Of a stretch of DNA of 47,332 nt, positions 17,724-26,690 are shown one piece after another. Position 1 is the first letter of the stretch, and every line of letters starts with the position of its first letter. Source of the DNA: Dysgonamonadaceae bacterium (GTDB taxonomy: Bacteria > Bacteroidota > Bacteroidia > Bacteroidales > Dysgonomonadaceae); the NCBI GenBank assembly GCA_029975415.1, contig JARKPE010000125.1, forward strand, positions 1 through 47,332, written 5' to 3'. Made by a program: the position numbers and the translations under genes. The notes under the pieces were generated by a model. It was not told where the DNA came from. It did not search any database and saw only the letters and a program-made list of their open reading frames with translations.

Positions 17724-18511
17724 GACGCCTGCAACGATTGGGTGAACGCGGCCAGACTTTCGCCCGGATTGCCGTTTTTCATAAAATTCTCGCCGATGAG
17801 GAATCCGCGATAACCCGCTTGTCGCAATTGACGAACGGTTTGCGGATCGGAAATGCCGCTTTCGGAGACCAGTACTGCATCTTTTGGCAGCAGTTCGGCC
17901 ATCTCGAAAGATTTATCCACCGTGGTTACGAAACTTCCCAAATTGCGGTTATTCACTCCGATGAGGTTGTGCTGAGGCGTAATGTACTCGATTTCACGTT
18001 CGTCATGTAATTCGAGCAAGACGTCGAGCCCCAGTTGTTCGGCTATTTCGGAGAATCGCAGGCATTCGTCTTTGGTGATGGCTGCAGCTATCAGCAGTAT
18101 GGCATTGGCGCGATGCAGCTTTGCTTCGTAAATCTGATACTCGTCCACGATAAAGTCTTTGCGCAATACGGGAATATTGCTCTCTGCGACTACCGCGTCG
18201 AGATCGGCAAGCGAACCTCCGAAAAACGCCTCATCGGTGAGCACAGACAGTGCGGCTGCACCGTTTTGTCGATAGGATGAGGTAACCTCCCTTACATCCG
18301 CGTCGCGATGTATCCATCCTTTTGAAGGCGATTTTCGCTTAAACTCGGCAATGATGCCGAAGTCGTCTTTCGCGAGTGCTTCATGCAACGAGAGGGTTTT
18401 GTAGACATTTCTTTCGATTTCTCTGCAAATCGTGTCGAGCGGACATTGAGATTTTTTTGTGGCAACTTCCACTCTTTTGTGTGCTACGATATCCGATAAA
18501 ATATCTTTCAT
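17720..18511 (-). CDS. trpC: Indole-3-glycerol phosphate synthase
   Basis: I chose the ATG at 18511 (MKDILSDIVAHKRVEV), which is where the family starts; the 60 extra N-terminal residues of the track ORF overlap trpD and are out of character. The 263-residue enzyme closes the indole ring. The motifs are complete: FKRKSPSKG, VLRKDFIVDEYQIYEA, the IGVNNRNLGSF strand and SESGI for phosphate binding. It starts 8 nt after the trpD stop and overlaps trpF by 4 nt. Confidence 0.96.
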   Translation of the reverse strand: MKDILSDIVAHKRVEVATKKSQCPLDTICREIERNVYKTLSLHEALAKDDFGIIAEFKRKSPSKGWIHRDADVREVTSSYRQNGAAALSVLTDEAFFGGSLADLDAVVAESNIPVLRKDFIVDEYQIYEAKLHRANAILLIAAAITKDECLRFSEIAEQLGLDVLLELHDEREIEYITPQHNLIGVNNRNLGSFVTTVDKSFEMAELLPKDAVLVSESGISDPQTVRQLRQAGYRGFLIGENFMKNGNPGESLAAFTQSLQAS

Positions 18512-18519
18512 TCGATTTG

Positions 18520-19515
18520 TCAACTGTTTAGTTCGATGTATTGGTTGAATGTCTTCAATGCTTTTTTTTCGTAAAGCGACTCGCGCGCGATATCGATGCA
18601 TTCTTCGATGGACTTGTCCTGTTCGATGGTGCGAATGCCGAAAGCCGCATTCACCAACACTGCATTCATCTGCGCTTCGGTAGCTTCGCATCGCAATACA
18701 TGGTCGAAGATACGTGCTGCATCTTCTGGCGTTTCGCCTCCCGATAATTCCGCTTGCGAAGCACGTCTCAGTCCAAGATCTCCCGGAACAAAAAGCTGCT
18801 CGCCCCTATTCGATACGACCTTAAACTGACCGGTGAGCGAGATTTCATCGTATCCGTCGATGCTGTGAACGATGCTGAAATTTTTCTTGCTTTCCTGATA
18901 GATGTAACTGAACAGTCGCATCATCGACAGATCATATACCCCCAATAATTGATAGGGAGGTTGTGTGGGATTGACTAACGGGCCCATGATGTTGAAAAAA
19001 TTACGCACGCCGAGACTCTTGCGTACTCCGGCTACTGCCTTGAGCGCCGGACTGAAAAAAGGAGCATGCAAATATACAAAACCACATTTTTCGATGGAAC
19101 GCTTTAACCGATCTTCATCGGTAGTAAATTTGACACCGTGCAGTTCGAGAACGTTACTTGCCCCGCTGACCGATGTAGCGCCGTAATTGCCATGCTTGGC
19201 TACATGATAACCGGCTCCTGCAATCACAATGGCGGCAAGGGTCGAGATGTTGAATGTATTTTTTCCGTCGCCTCCCGTTCCGACGATGTCGATGGGAGAA
19301 TATGCTGACAAATCAATCGGGACGCGCATGTCGAGCAACGCATCGCGAAACCCGAGAATTTCGTCCACCGAGATGCTGCGCATGAGGAATGTGGTAAGGA
19401 GCGCCGAAATCTGTGCTTCGGGAACATTGCCCGAAACGATGTCGAACAACACCTGTTTCGCTTCATCGCGAGTGAGGTATTGATAATCGAACAGTTTATA
19501 AAGTATTTCTTTCAT
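18520..19515 (-). CDS. trpD: Anthranilate phosphoribosyltransferase
   Basis: The 331-residue protein transfers phosphoribose from PRPP to anthranilate. It carries the GTGGDGKNTFNIST PRPP-binding motif, KHGNYGATSVSGASNVLE and the GPLVNPTQPP segment. The all-alpha N-terminal domain (DEAKQVLFDIVSG) is normal. It is a separate protein from TrpG. The gap to trpG is 39 nt, the largest within the operon. Confidence 0.97.
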   Translation of the reverse strand: MKEILYKLFDYQYLTRDEAKQVLFDIVSGNVPEAQISALLTTFLMRSISVDEILGFRDALLDMRVPIDLSAYSPIDIVGTGGDGKNTFNISTLAAIVIAGAGYHVAKHGNYGATSVSGASNVLELHGVKFTTDEDRLKRSIEKCGFVYLHAPFFSPALKAVAGVRKSLGVRNFFNIMGPLVNPTQPPYQLLGVYDLSMMRLFSYIYQESKKNFSIVHSIDGYDEISLTGQFKVVSNRGEQLFVPGDLGLRRASQAELSGGETPEDAARIFDHVLRCEATEAQMNAVLVNAAFGIRTIEQDKSIEECIDIARESLYEKKALKTFNQYIELNS

Positions 19516-19554
19516 ATCTGATATAAATCGTTTGTTGCCGTTATCGGCATCGGG

Positions 19555-20136
19555 TTAATGTTCTAAAAAGTTTTGAATGATTCGAATGCCTTCGGGTGTG
19601 AGCACGGATTCGGGATGAAATTGCACGCCGTGAACATCGAGAGAAATGTGCTTCAACGCCATGATTCGGTTTTCGTCATCCACTGCGGTGATTTCGAGAT
19701 GATCTGTCGGAAAGTCTTCATTCGAAACAATCCACGAATGATAGCGCCCTGCTTGAAATTGGTCGGGCAATCCGTCGAAAATATAATCGTTTGCTTTAAT
19801 ATTGATGGCTGTCTGTACTCCGTGAAAGACGAAAGGAATGTTTTCGAGTTTTGCTCCGAAGGCAAGGCCGATAGCCTGATGTCCCAAACAAACGCCCAAT
19901 ATGCTTTTGTGATCGGCATAACGTCGAATGAGTGGCAGAAGCAACCCGGCTTCTTCAGGCACACCGGGACCCGGGGACAAAATGATTTTGTCATATTGTT
20001 CCACCGAATCCAAATCGATACGGTCGTTGCGGACTACGTCCACATCGGCGAAGCCGAGCGATTTTACGGCATGCACCAAATTATAAGTGAAAGAGTCGTA
20101 GTTGTCGAAAATAAGTACTTTTTTCATTGCTCCCAA
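19555..20136 (-). CDS. trpG: Anthranilate synthase glutamine amidotransferase component
   Basis: This class I amidotransferase of about 190 residues supplies ammonia from glutamine to TrpE. The catalytic triad is visible as GVCLGHQAIG (Cys nucleophile) and VQFHPESV (His-Glu), with the SPGPGVPEEAG oxyanion motif. Two in-frame ATGs exist; the second (20127, MKKVLIFDNYDSF) fits the family start best, but the first begins directly after the trpE stop. The same subunit may also serve aminodeoxychorismate synthase in some bacteria. Confidence 0.95.
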   Translation of the reverse strand: MGAMKKVLIFDNYDSFTYNLVHAVKSLGFADVDVVRNDRIDLDSVEQYDKIILSPGPGVPEEAGLLLPLIRRYADHKSILGVCLGHQAIGLAFGAKLENIPFVFHGVQTAINIKANDYIFDGLPDQFQAGRYHSWIVSNEDFPTDHLEITAVDDENRIMALKHISLDVHGVQFHPESVLTPEGIRIIQNFLEH

Positions 20137-20137
20137 A

Positions 20138-21544
20138 TTATGCGTTGAACAAATTGGCTGCGCGATCGATAGCGCTTTTCAAAGCACCGAGCTTACTGTT
20201 GACTTCCTGCAATTCATATTCGTCATTGCTTTGCGCCACAATTCCAGCTCCGGCCTGATACCATAGCTCGTTGTTGCGGCTCACAAAGGTTCGGATGGTG
20301 ATGGCCTGATTGAGATCGCCGTTGAGTCCGATGAATCCGATGCACCCGCCGTAAGCGCCGCGATTGTGTTTTTCGATTTCGGAAATAAGTTGCATGGCAC
20401 GTACTTTTGGCGCACCCGATAACGTGCCGGCAGGGAACGTATCGAAAAATGCCCGAATCGAATCTGCTTCATCGTCGAGTATTCCGCTGACGCGGGAAAC
20501 CAAATGAATGACATGCGAGTAGAATTGCGGTTCCTTATAAAAATCGACTTTCACGTCGTGTGCATGCCGGCTCAGATCGTTTCGCGCCAAATCCACCAAC
20601 ATCACATGTTCTGCATTTTCTTTGGGATCGTTGAGCAGAAAATTCACGGCTTTCATATCCTCTCTGTAATTCCCCGTTCGCTTGGTGGTTCCGGCAATCG
20701 GGTCGATGCTGATATGCCTGCCATTGATCTTGCAATGCGTTTCGGGCGAAGAACCGAAGATGCGGTATCCGCCGAAATCGAAATAAAACAGATAAGGCGA
20801 AGGATTGATGGAACGCAATGCCCGATATACCTTGAAATCGTCACCCGAATAGCGCTGTACGAAACGCCTTGACAACACGATCTGAAAGACATCGCCCCGC
20901 AAACAGTGTTGTACGCCGCGACGCACGTTGGCTTTGAACTCTTCGTCCGTCGTCGTGCTGTATTCCTCCCCCTCAGGGAAAAAATTGTAAGAAGCAAAGT
21001 TTCGCATGTTGATGAGAACCTCCACGCGTTCGAGGCGACTCTGTTCGTTATCGCGCAACAATTCCATTAACACGATTTCGTCGGTAAAATGGTTGAATAT
21101 CATGATGTATCGATAGAGGATATACAACATATCGGGAGCATCGTTCTGCTTTTCCTTGCTCTCACGAATAGCGATGTTTTCGGTATATTTCACACAGTTG
21201 AAAGTTGTGTAACCGAACAAACCGCATGCGTTTTTGTCGGGCCCTTCCACTTCGATGTCGGCAATGAATCCGCTCAGTGCGTCGGCAATAGTGAACGAAT
21301 CGGAGAGCTGCCGTTTATGTCGGCTATCGTCGGGATATTTCATCGTGCAAACGCCTCGATTGACTTCTACGCTTGCAATCGGCTCCAGGCCTATATACGA
21401 TGTGCTGTTTTCGTTGGCATGAAAATCGGAACTTTCGAGTAATGCCGATTGAGGGAACGTGTCGCGTATTTTTAAATAAAGGCTCACCGGCGTATGGAGG
21501 TCGGCCAATATTTTTTTTGTTTTGGTATGAAAAGTGTACTTCAT
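20138..21544 (-). CDS. trpE: Anthranilate synthase component I
   Basis: The 468-residue enzyme converts chorismate to anthranilate. The N-terminal LLESS segment matches the tryptophan feedback site of TrpE, so allosteric inhibition by Trp is likely. The chorismate-binding core is intact: SPETHCKI, DPIAGTTKRTG, LVDLARNDLSRHA, and TLSGAPKVRAMQLI near the C terminus. It follows trpB by 11 nt and precedes trpG directly, so the two anthranilate synthase subunits are coupled. Confidence 0.96.
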   Translation of the reverse strand: MKYTFHTKTKKILADLHTPVSLYLKIRDTFPQSALLESSDFHANENSTSYIGLEPIASVEVNRGVCTMKYPDDSRHKRQLSDSFTIADALSGFIADIEVEGPDKNACGLFGYTTFNCVKYTENIAIRESKEKQNDAPDMLYILYRYIMIFNHFTDEIVLMELLRDNEQSRLERVEVLINMRNFASYNFFPEGEEYSTTTDEEFKANVRRGVQHCLRGDVFQIVLSRRFVQRYSGDDFKVYRALRSINPSPYLFYFDFGGYRIFGSSPETHCKINGRHISIDPIAGTTKRTGNYREDMKAVNFLLNDPKENAEHVMLVDLARNDLSRHAHDVKVDFYKEPQFYSHVIHLVSRVSGILDDEADSIRAFFDTFPAGTLSGAPKVRAMQLISEIEKHNRGAYGGCIGFIGLNGDLNQAITIRTFVSRNNELWYQAGAGIVAQSNDEYELQEVNSKLGALKSAIDRAANLFNA

Positions 21545-21555
21545 CTGATCAGGTT

Positions 21556-22743
21556 TTAAAATTGATTTTCGTACTTGAAATAGGTTTCGAGGTCTTTATC
21601 GCCTCTTCCCGAAAGTGTCAGAACTACCACATCATCCGGATCGAAATCGACTTTTTCCAAGGCAGCCAATGCATGTGCCGATTCCAGTGCGGGAATGATA
21701 CCTTCCTTGCGCGTCAACTCGAAAGCAGCCCGAAGAGCTTCGTCGTCGTTGATGGGGAGCACTCGGGCACGATGTTGCGAAGCCAGATTGGCATGGATGG
21801 GCCCGACTCCCGGATAATCGAGTCCGGCCGAAATGGAGTATGGCTCGGTAATCTGTCCGTCTTCGGTTTGCATCAACAAGGTTTTGCACCCATGCAGCAC
21901 GCCGATCGTCCCCAATTGAATGGTGGCAGCCGAATAGCCGCTATCAACCCCTTTACCGCCTGCTTCGGCCAATACGATTTTCACTCGATCGTTGTCGAGA
22001 TATTCGTAAATAGTGCCGGCCGCATTGCTTCCGCCTCCCACGCAAGCTACCAGATAATCAGGATAATCACGTCCCTCTTTTTCCATGAGCTGGACTTTTA
22101 TTTCTTTGCTGATTACCGATTGCAGTCGTGCCACCAAATCGGGATAGGGATGAGGCCCGATAGTGGATCCGATGATATAGTGCGTTTCTTCGGGATGACT
22201 GCACCAGTCGCGAATGGCTTCGTTCGTGGCATCTTTGAGTGTCATGTTGCCCGAAGTTACGGGTACGACGGTAGCGCCCAACATCTCCATTTTTTTTACG
22301 TTCACGGCCTGACGTTCGACATCCGTTTTGCCCATATACACGGTGCAAGGCATTTGCATCAGTGCGCAAACCGTGGCGGCAGCTACGCCGTGTTGACCGG
22401 CGCCGGTTTCGGCGATGATGCGGGTTTTACCCATTTCGCGCGCAATCAGTATTTGTCCGATGGCATTGTTGATTTTGTGTGCACCGGTGTGGTTCAGGTC
22501 TTCGCGCTTGAGATAGATTCTGCACCCAAAACGCTCGGAAAGTTGTTGCGAAAGATAGAGCGGCGAAGGCCGGCCGACGTAGTCGCGCAACAATTGTTCG
22601 AATTCGCGTTTGAACTTTTCGCTTTCGAGAATGCGCAGGTAGGAATTTTCCAAATCCTTCACGCATTTGTAGAGAATTTCGGGTACGAATGCTCCTCCAA
22701 ATTCTCCATAATACCCATTACTGTCAACTGAAAATTTTTGCAT
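21556..22743 (-). CDS. trpB: Tryptophan synthase beta subunit
   Basis: The 395-residue PLP enzyme joins indole and serine. The PLP lysine lies in HTGAHKINNAIG; GAGQHGVAAAT, the CVGGGSNAAGTIYEY phosphate loop and the LSGRGDKDL end are all present. It is the first structural gene of the operon, so trpB and trpA lie at opposite ends, the arrangement common in Bacteroidetes. Its ATG is 40 nt downstream of the attenuator terminator and 116 nt beyond the end of the leader peptide. Confidence 0.97.
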   Translation of the reverse strand: MQKFSVDSNGYYGEFGGAFVPEILYKCVKDLENSYLRILESEKFKREFEQLLRDYVGRPSPLYLSQQLSERFGCRIYLKREDLNHTGAHKINNAIGQILIAREMGKTRIIAETGAGQHGVAAATVCALMQMPCTVYMGKTDVERQAVNVKKMEMLGATVVPVTSGNMTLKDATNEAIRDWCSHPEETHYIIGSTIGPHPYPDLVARLQSVISKEIKVQLMEKEGRDYPDYLVACVGGGSNAAGTIYEYLDNDRVKIVLAEAGGKGVDSGYSAATIQLGTIGVLHGCKTLLMQTEDGQITEPYSISAGLDYPGVGPIHANLASQHRARVLPINDDEALRAAFELTRKEGIIPALESAHALAALEKVDFDPDDVVVLTLSGRGDKDLETYFKYENQF

Positions 22744-22783
22744 GTTATGTTGTTGTTTGATCGATGTTTGTCCCCCATTAACG

Positions 22784-22812
22784 AAAAAAGCCTGTCGCAG
22801 GTGCGACAGGCT
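22784..22812 (-). terminator. trp operon attenuator terminator
   Basis: AGCCTGTCGC and GCGACAGGCT form a perfect 10-bp stem with a 4-nt loop (22789-22812). On the minus strand it is followed by TTTTTT, so it is a strong Rho-independent terminator sitting between the leader peptide and trpB. On the plus strand a T-rich stretch also follows, so it may stop transcription from both sides. Confidence 0.88.
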
Positions 22813-22859
22813 ATCTTTTTTTATTCCGTTGTATCACATTAAGACATGACTGCTTTCCC

Positions 22860-22919
22860 TTACGACTGTATGAGTTGTAAGTGACGCCACCAATATCCGT
22901 TTGTGATCGATAAATTCAT
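22860..22919 (-). CDS. trpL: trp operon leader peptide with tandem Trp codons
   Basis: The 20-codon minus-strand ORF, too short for the track, encodes MNLSITNGYWWRHLQLIQS. Residues 10 and 11 are consecutive Trp codons (TGG TGG). Its stop is 47 nt before the terminator stem that guards trpB. This is the layout of classical ribosome-mediated attenuation: when charged tRNA-Trp is scarce the ribosome stalls at the Trp pair, an alternative RNA structure forms and the terminator is avoided. CTTAC/GTAAG inside the leader can form a short early hairpin. I did not resolve a convincing antiterminator by eye. The symbol trpL is given by function. Confidence 0.8.
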   Translation of the reverse strand: MNLSITNGYWWRHLQLIQS

Positions 22920-22937
22920 TTTTCTAATATTTGCCTG

Positions 22938-22969
22938 CAAAGAAAAATAATTTGAAAATAAAATGCAAC
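22938..22969 (-). promoter_or_regulatory. Candidate trp operon promoter
   Basis: On the minus strand GTTG is followed after 20 nt by TTTCTTTG, a 7-of-8 match to TAnnTTTG, which ends 19 nt before the leader peptide ATG. This would give a very short untranslated start of about 12 nt. The match is imperfect. Confidence 0.4.
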
Positions 22970-23160
22970 TTATTTTTCGATTTTAACATAATGTAGATTC
23001 AACCGGCAAGTGCGAAATTACACAAAATGTTTAAAAAAACTCATTTTGGGTAAACCTTAATTCCACAAGCGAATTATAATATAAAGGAGCAATGAGTTGA
23101 TAATAAATAAATTACCAAACGATTTCCAAGTGTAAGATTTCTCCTGTCTTTATGAGTTAA

Positions 23161-23487
23161 AAGCAGGTCTTCGAATATTACAATATGCGATGAGTAAGCG
23201 AAAAGCTGTTCGATATTCAAGACAACGACTTCGGATGGAGACGTCTTCCGACCTCCGAAATGAAGAGCAATACCGTATTTCTGATAATGACGGCCATGAT
23301 GAAAAACTTCTACAACTACTTTATCAAAAAGGTATTGGCGGTATTCAAGGATATTCCTTCAACCTCAAGAATAAAACGATTTATTTTCAAATTCGTCTCT
23401 GTTGGCGGCAAATGGATCAGACAGAGTCGACAATGAAAACTTCGACTTTGTTCAGACCGACTGTATGACCGGCTGTGCCTGTCTTGA
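23161..23487 (+). pseudogene. Relic of an IS1380-type transposase, C-terminal end
   Basis: Read in the frame of position 23161, the region encodes EYYNMR-stop-VSEKLFDIQDNDFGWRRLP, then VFLIMTAMMKNFYNYF and RIKRFIFKFVSVGGKWIRQ, ending DRLYDRLCLS. This matches the C terminus of IS1380-family transposases of Bacteroidetes. In-frame TGA codons at 23191 and 23434 (the latter where Trp is expected) and the lack of any upstream portion show it is dead. The track ORF 23190-23468 is the wrong frame over the same DNA. It lies between the divergent trp leader and the WalJ-like gene. Confidence 0.75.
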
Positions 23488-23681
23488 ATATCCACACGTT
23501 AGCTATCCAAATCAACAAAGGAGGGAGGGTAAAATATGTCTTTATGTTAAAAACGGCTTGAAATTTTGAAAATGGCAGTTCGATCGTCCGCCGAAATAAG
23601 CTCTCTTTTCAAAATAATTGACTTGCTGATTTTAGGTGATACAAAAACTTTTCACTTTTCCAAATTTTCTGTCTTATGTAT

Positions 23682-23709
23682 GTAAATTGGAAATTATCGT
23701 GTAAATTTG
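23682..23709 (+). promoter_or_regulatory. Candidate promoter with exact TAAATTTG box upstream of the WalJ-like gene
   Basis: TAAATTTG at 23702-23709 is an exact -7 box and lies only 10 nt before the ATG at 23719, implying a leader of about 3 nt. The 28 nt ending here match 14102-14129 at 24 of 28 positions. No -33 TTTG is evident. Confidence 0.4.
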
Positions 23710-23718
23710 CAAGCAAGT

Positions 23719-24543
23719 ATGCAATACGATTTATTTCCATCGGAAGGTTTTTCGTTTTTCAGTCTCGGCAGCGGCAGTTGTGGCAACAGCTATTATTTGG
23801 GCAACAGCCACTACGGGATGCTCATCGATGCCGGCATCGGGCCACGCATCATGAAAAAACGTCTGGCCGAATACGGAATAGATTTTTCGAGCATTCGGGC
23901 ACTGCTTATCACTCACGATCATTACGACCATATCAAGTCTGCCGGTTATCTGGGCGAAAAGCTGCATATTCCCGTTTATGCCACACGCGAAGTGCATAAA
24001 GGGATAGCCAATTGTCCGATGGTGAGAGATACGCTCAACGGATCGCGAAAATATATTGAAAAAGGCCAATCTTTCACCATCGAGGATTTTCGTATTACGG
24101 CTTTCGAAGTGCCGCATGACAGCGCCGACAACGTAGGATACTTTTTCGAATTCGGCAATCACACCCTCACGCTGGCAACCGACGTGGGTTGCATTACCGA
24201 CGAAGTGGCCTGCTATGCCAAACAGGCGCATCATCTGGTAATCGAAAGCAACTATGATGAAACGATGTTGCAGAACGGCTCTTATCCCTATCCACTGAAA
24301 CAACGCATCCGCTCCGGATCGGGACACTTGAGCAACCGCCAGGTGTCGGAATTCATATCGGAACATTTCACCTCACATCTGCGCAATATTCTGCTCTGTC
24401 ATCTGAGCGGCGACAACAACAATCCCGAAATCGCGTTCGACACGATGCAGCGACATCTGTTGGAAAAAGGCATTGTTGTGGGCAAAGATGTAGAATTGCA
24501 AATCTTGAAAAGAAATGCCCTCTCGTCGAAAATCGATTTTTAA
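23719..24543 (+). CDS. WalJ/YycJ-like metallo-beta-lactamase-fold hydrolase
   Basis: I chose the ATG at 23719; the track start is an upstream TTG. The 274-residue protein opens with FFSLGSGSCGNSYYLG, typical of the YycJ/WalJ group, and has the metal motif THDHYDHIKSAGYL (HxHxDH), the downstream VPHDSADNVGYFF histidine, LATDVG and the late LLCHLSGDNNNPE. The group contains putative exonucleases and RNase-like enzymes linked to DNA repair and cell-wall signalling in Firmicutes; the exact substrate here is unknown. It leads a plus-strand run with three glycosyltransferase genes, 12 nt before the first. Confidence 0.88.
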   Translation: MQYDLFPSEGFSFFSLGSGSCGNSYYLGNSHYGMLIDAGIGPRIMKKRLAEYGIDFSSIRALLITHDHYDHIKSAGYLGEKLHIPVYATREVHKGIANCPMVRDTLNGSRKYIEKGQSFTIEDFRITAFEVPHDSADNVGYFFEFGNHTLTLATDVGCITDEVACYAKQAHHLVIESNYDETMLQNGSYPYPLKQRIRSGSGHLSNRQVSEFISEHFTSHLRNILLCHLSGDNNNPEIAFDTMQRHLLEKGIVVGKDVELQILKRNALSSKIDF

Positions 24544-24555
24544 CCCCCTTCCTAT

Positions 24556-25461
24556 ATGATGTTACCGGCTCCCATTCTGTTGTTTGTTTACAATCGTCCC
24601 GACCATACGTTTAAAACGCTGAATGCGCTCAGACAAAATAAGCTGAGCGACCAAAGCGAGCTCTTCATTTTTTCGGACGGAAACAAAAGCGAAGCGGACA
24701 AGGCTGATGTGGACAAGGTTCGTACGATCATTCGGTCGGTAGTAGGATTTAAAGCCGTTCACATTATAGAAAATCCGCATAATCTGGGTTTGGCCGAGAA
24801 TATTATCGGAGGCGTTACCAAAATTGTCAACGAATACGGTAAAGTAATCGTCCTCGAAGACGATCTGATTGCTGCGCCCTATTTCCTGACTTTCATGAAC
24901 GAAGGGTTGGAAAAATTCGAACAGGAGGAAAAAATCGGACATATTCACGGTCATTGCTTTCCCCTGACCGATCTTCCCGACGCTTTTCTGATCAGATGGA
25001 CAGGGAGTTGGGGATGGGCAACCTGGCAAAGAGCCTGGAGTCATTTCAATCCCGATGGACGAGCACTGCTCGACGAAATCGAGCAACGCAAGCTGTCGAA
25101 AAAATTCGATTTCAACGGTAATTATCCTTTCACGCGCATGCTGCGACGACAGGTGAATGGCGAAAACGATTCCTGGGCAATTCGCTGGAATGCGTCGCTC
25201 TTTTTGGCCGACATGCTTTCGCTTAATGCCGGAAAATCACTTATACAAAACATAGGATTTGACGGGAGCGGCATTCACAGCGGTAGCGACGATATTTACA
25301 CAACCGAACTCTACGCCGGGGAGTTATCAATCGAAATCGACAAAATTGAAGAAAATATTGAAGCTCGAAAAGCCTTCGAACGCTATTACGGCCGCACAAA
25401 CTCTTTCAAAGCTAAAGCAATCAGAAGGCTTCGCCGAATCTTGAAACAAATTAAGATATGA
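24556..25461 (+). CDS. Glycosyltransferase, GT-A fold (GT2-like)
   Basis: The 301-residue protein begins PILLFVYNRPDHTFKTLNALRQN, the usual nucleotide-sugar binding strand of GT-A enzymes. It has the acidic metal motif VIVLEDDLIAAPYFL and the GSWGWATWQRAW segment typical of a family of Bacteroidetes cell-surface glycan transferases. No signal peptide or membrane helix is seen, so it should act on the cytoplasmic side. Two tandem ATGs (24556, 24559) could start it. It overlaps the next glycosyltransferase by 4 nt. Confidence 0.85.
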   Translation: MMLPAPILLFVYNRPDHTFKTLNALRQNKLSDQSELFIFSDGNKSEADKADVDKVRTIIRSVVGFKAVHIIENPHNLGLAENIIGGVTKIVNEYGKVIVLEDDLIAAPYFLTFMNEGLEKFEQEEKIGHIHGHCFPLTDLPDAFLIRWTGSWGWATWQRAWSHFNPDGRALLDEIEQRKLSKKFDFNGNYPFTRMLRRQVNGENDSWAIRWNASLFLADMLSLNAGKSLIQNIGFDGSGIHSGSDDIYTTELYAGELSIEIDKIEENIEARKAFERYYGRTNSFKAKAIRRLRRILKQIKI

Positions 25462-26690
25462 AAGTCCTCATCGTCAGCACATCCGATTTGCAGGGAGGCG
25501 CAGCCATTGCTGCCTATCGACTGCTCACGGCACTCACCAAAGCGGGAACAGACGTGCGTATGGCGGTATGCAACAAGCAATCGAACAATAATCTTGTAGT
25601 AAAAGTTGGAAGCGACCGTGGCAACAAACTGAATTTTTATCGCGAACGTGCCGATATCTTTATCCGAAATCGATTCTCGCGTCAAACGCTCTTTGATGTT
25701 TCTATTGCCAACACCGGTACTTCGATAACCGATTTGCCCGAATTTCGCGACGCCGACGTCGTGCACCTTCACTGGATCAATCAGGGCATGCTTTCTCTCC
25801 GTGAAATAGCTAAAATTATTGCCTCCGGCAAAAAAATAATTTGGACCATGCACGACATGTGGCCTTTCACAGGCATTTGTCATCATGCGGGGAACTGCAG
25901 CAACTTCAAAAAAGCGTGCGGATCGTGTCCATACCTCGGTTCACATTCGTCGCGCGACTTGTCGCGACATGTGTTTCTTCAAAAACAGGCAACTTATGCC
26001 AAAGGGAAAATAACGTTTGTTGCCTGCAGCCACTGGCTCCAGTCACTGGCCGAGAAAAGTCCGCTCACAAAAGGGCATAATGTGGTGTCGATTCCCAATC
26101 CGATCGATACCGATATTTACTGTCCCAAAGACAAAACTGTAGCGCGCAGCAAACTGAATTTGCCTATCGATAAAAAGATTGTGCTTTTTGCTGCCGTAAA
26201 GGCATCGGACAAACGAAAAGGCCCCGATTGTCTGATCGAAGCAAGTCGTTTGATGGCAGAACAGAACAACGATATTCATTTTCTGATAGCCGGCAATCGA
26301 TCCGAAGAAATCGAACATCAACTTGCATTGCCGGCACACAGCACAGGCTATGTTTCACCCGAAAACATGCCCGACGTTTACAATGCCGCCGATGTGTTCG
26401 TTACGCCTTCATTGCAGGAGAATCTGCCAAACACCATCATGGAATCGATGGCTTGCGGAACGCCGTGCGTCGGATTCGAAATAGGAGGCATTCCCGAAAT
26501 GATCGATCATAAGCAAAACGGCTATGTAGCCAGATACAAAGTGGCCGAAGATTTGGCCGAAGGTTTGTGCTGGATACTCGAATCGGACGAAGCTGAAACG
26601 CTTTCGGCCAATGCTCGCGAGAAAGCTCTATCCTTCTACTCCGAAAATATCGTGGCACAAAACTATCTCGAACTCTACCATAATCTATGA
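25458..26690 (+). CDS. Glycosyltransferase family 4 (GT-B)
   Basis: The 410-residue protein starts MKVLIVSTSDLQGGAAIAAYRLL, the acceptor-side Rossmann strand with the glycine loop of GT4 enzymes. The C-terminal domain has PNPIDTDIYCP, LFAAVKASDKRKG and the donor-binding SLQENLPNTIMESMACGTPCVGFEIGGIPE with the family EX7E pattern. It probably adds a sugar to a surface polysaccharide or protein glycan. A Cys-containing stretch (CHHAGNCSNFKKACGSCPYLG) in the N-terminal half is frequent in this subgroup. It overlaps both neighbouring glycosyltransferases by 4 nt. Confidence 0.9.
   Translation: MKVLIVSTSDLQGGAAIAAYRLLTALTKAGTDVRMAVCNKQSNNNLVVKVGSDRGNKLNFYRERADIFIRNRFSRQTLFDVSIANTGTSITDLPEFRDADVVHLHWINQGMLSLREIAKIIASGKKIIWTMHDMWPFTGICHHAGNCSNFKKACGSCPYLGSHSSRDLSRHVFLQKQATYAKGKITFVACSHWLQSLAEKSPLTKGHNVVSIPNPIDTDIYCPKDKTVARSKLNLPIDKKIVLFAAVKASDKRKGPDCLIEASRLMAEQNNDIHFLIAGNRSEEIEHQLALPAHSTGYVSPENMPDVYNAADVFVTPSLQENLPNTIMESMACGTPCVGFEIGGIPEMIDHKQNGYVARYKVAEDLAEGLCWILESDEAETLSANAREKALSFYSENIVAQNYLELYHNL

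Noticed and set aside
21373-22731. 452-residue plus-strand ORF opposite trpB
   Set aside because: It is the antisense shadow of trpB, whose motifs are complete. The product has no recognisable domain and the length is explained by codon bias of the real gene.
23190-23468. 92-residue ORF as a new hypothetical gene
   Set aside because: A neighbouring frame over the same bases encodes a recognisable, broken IS1380-type transposase end.
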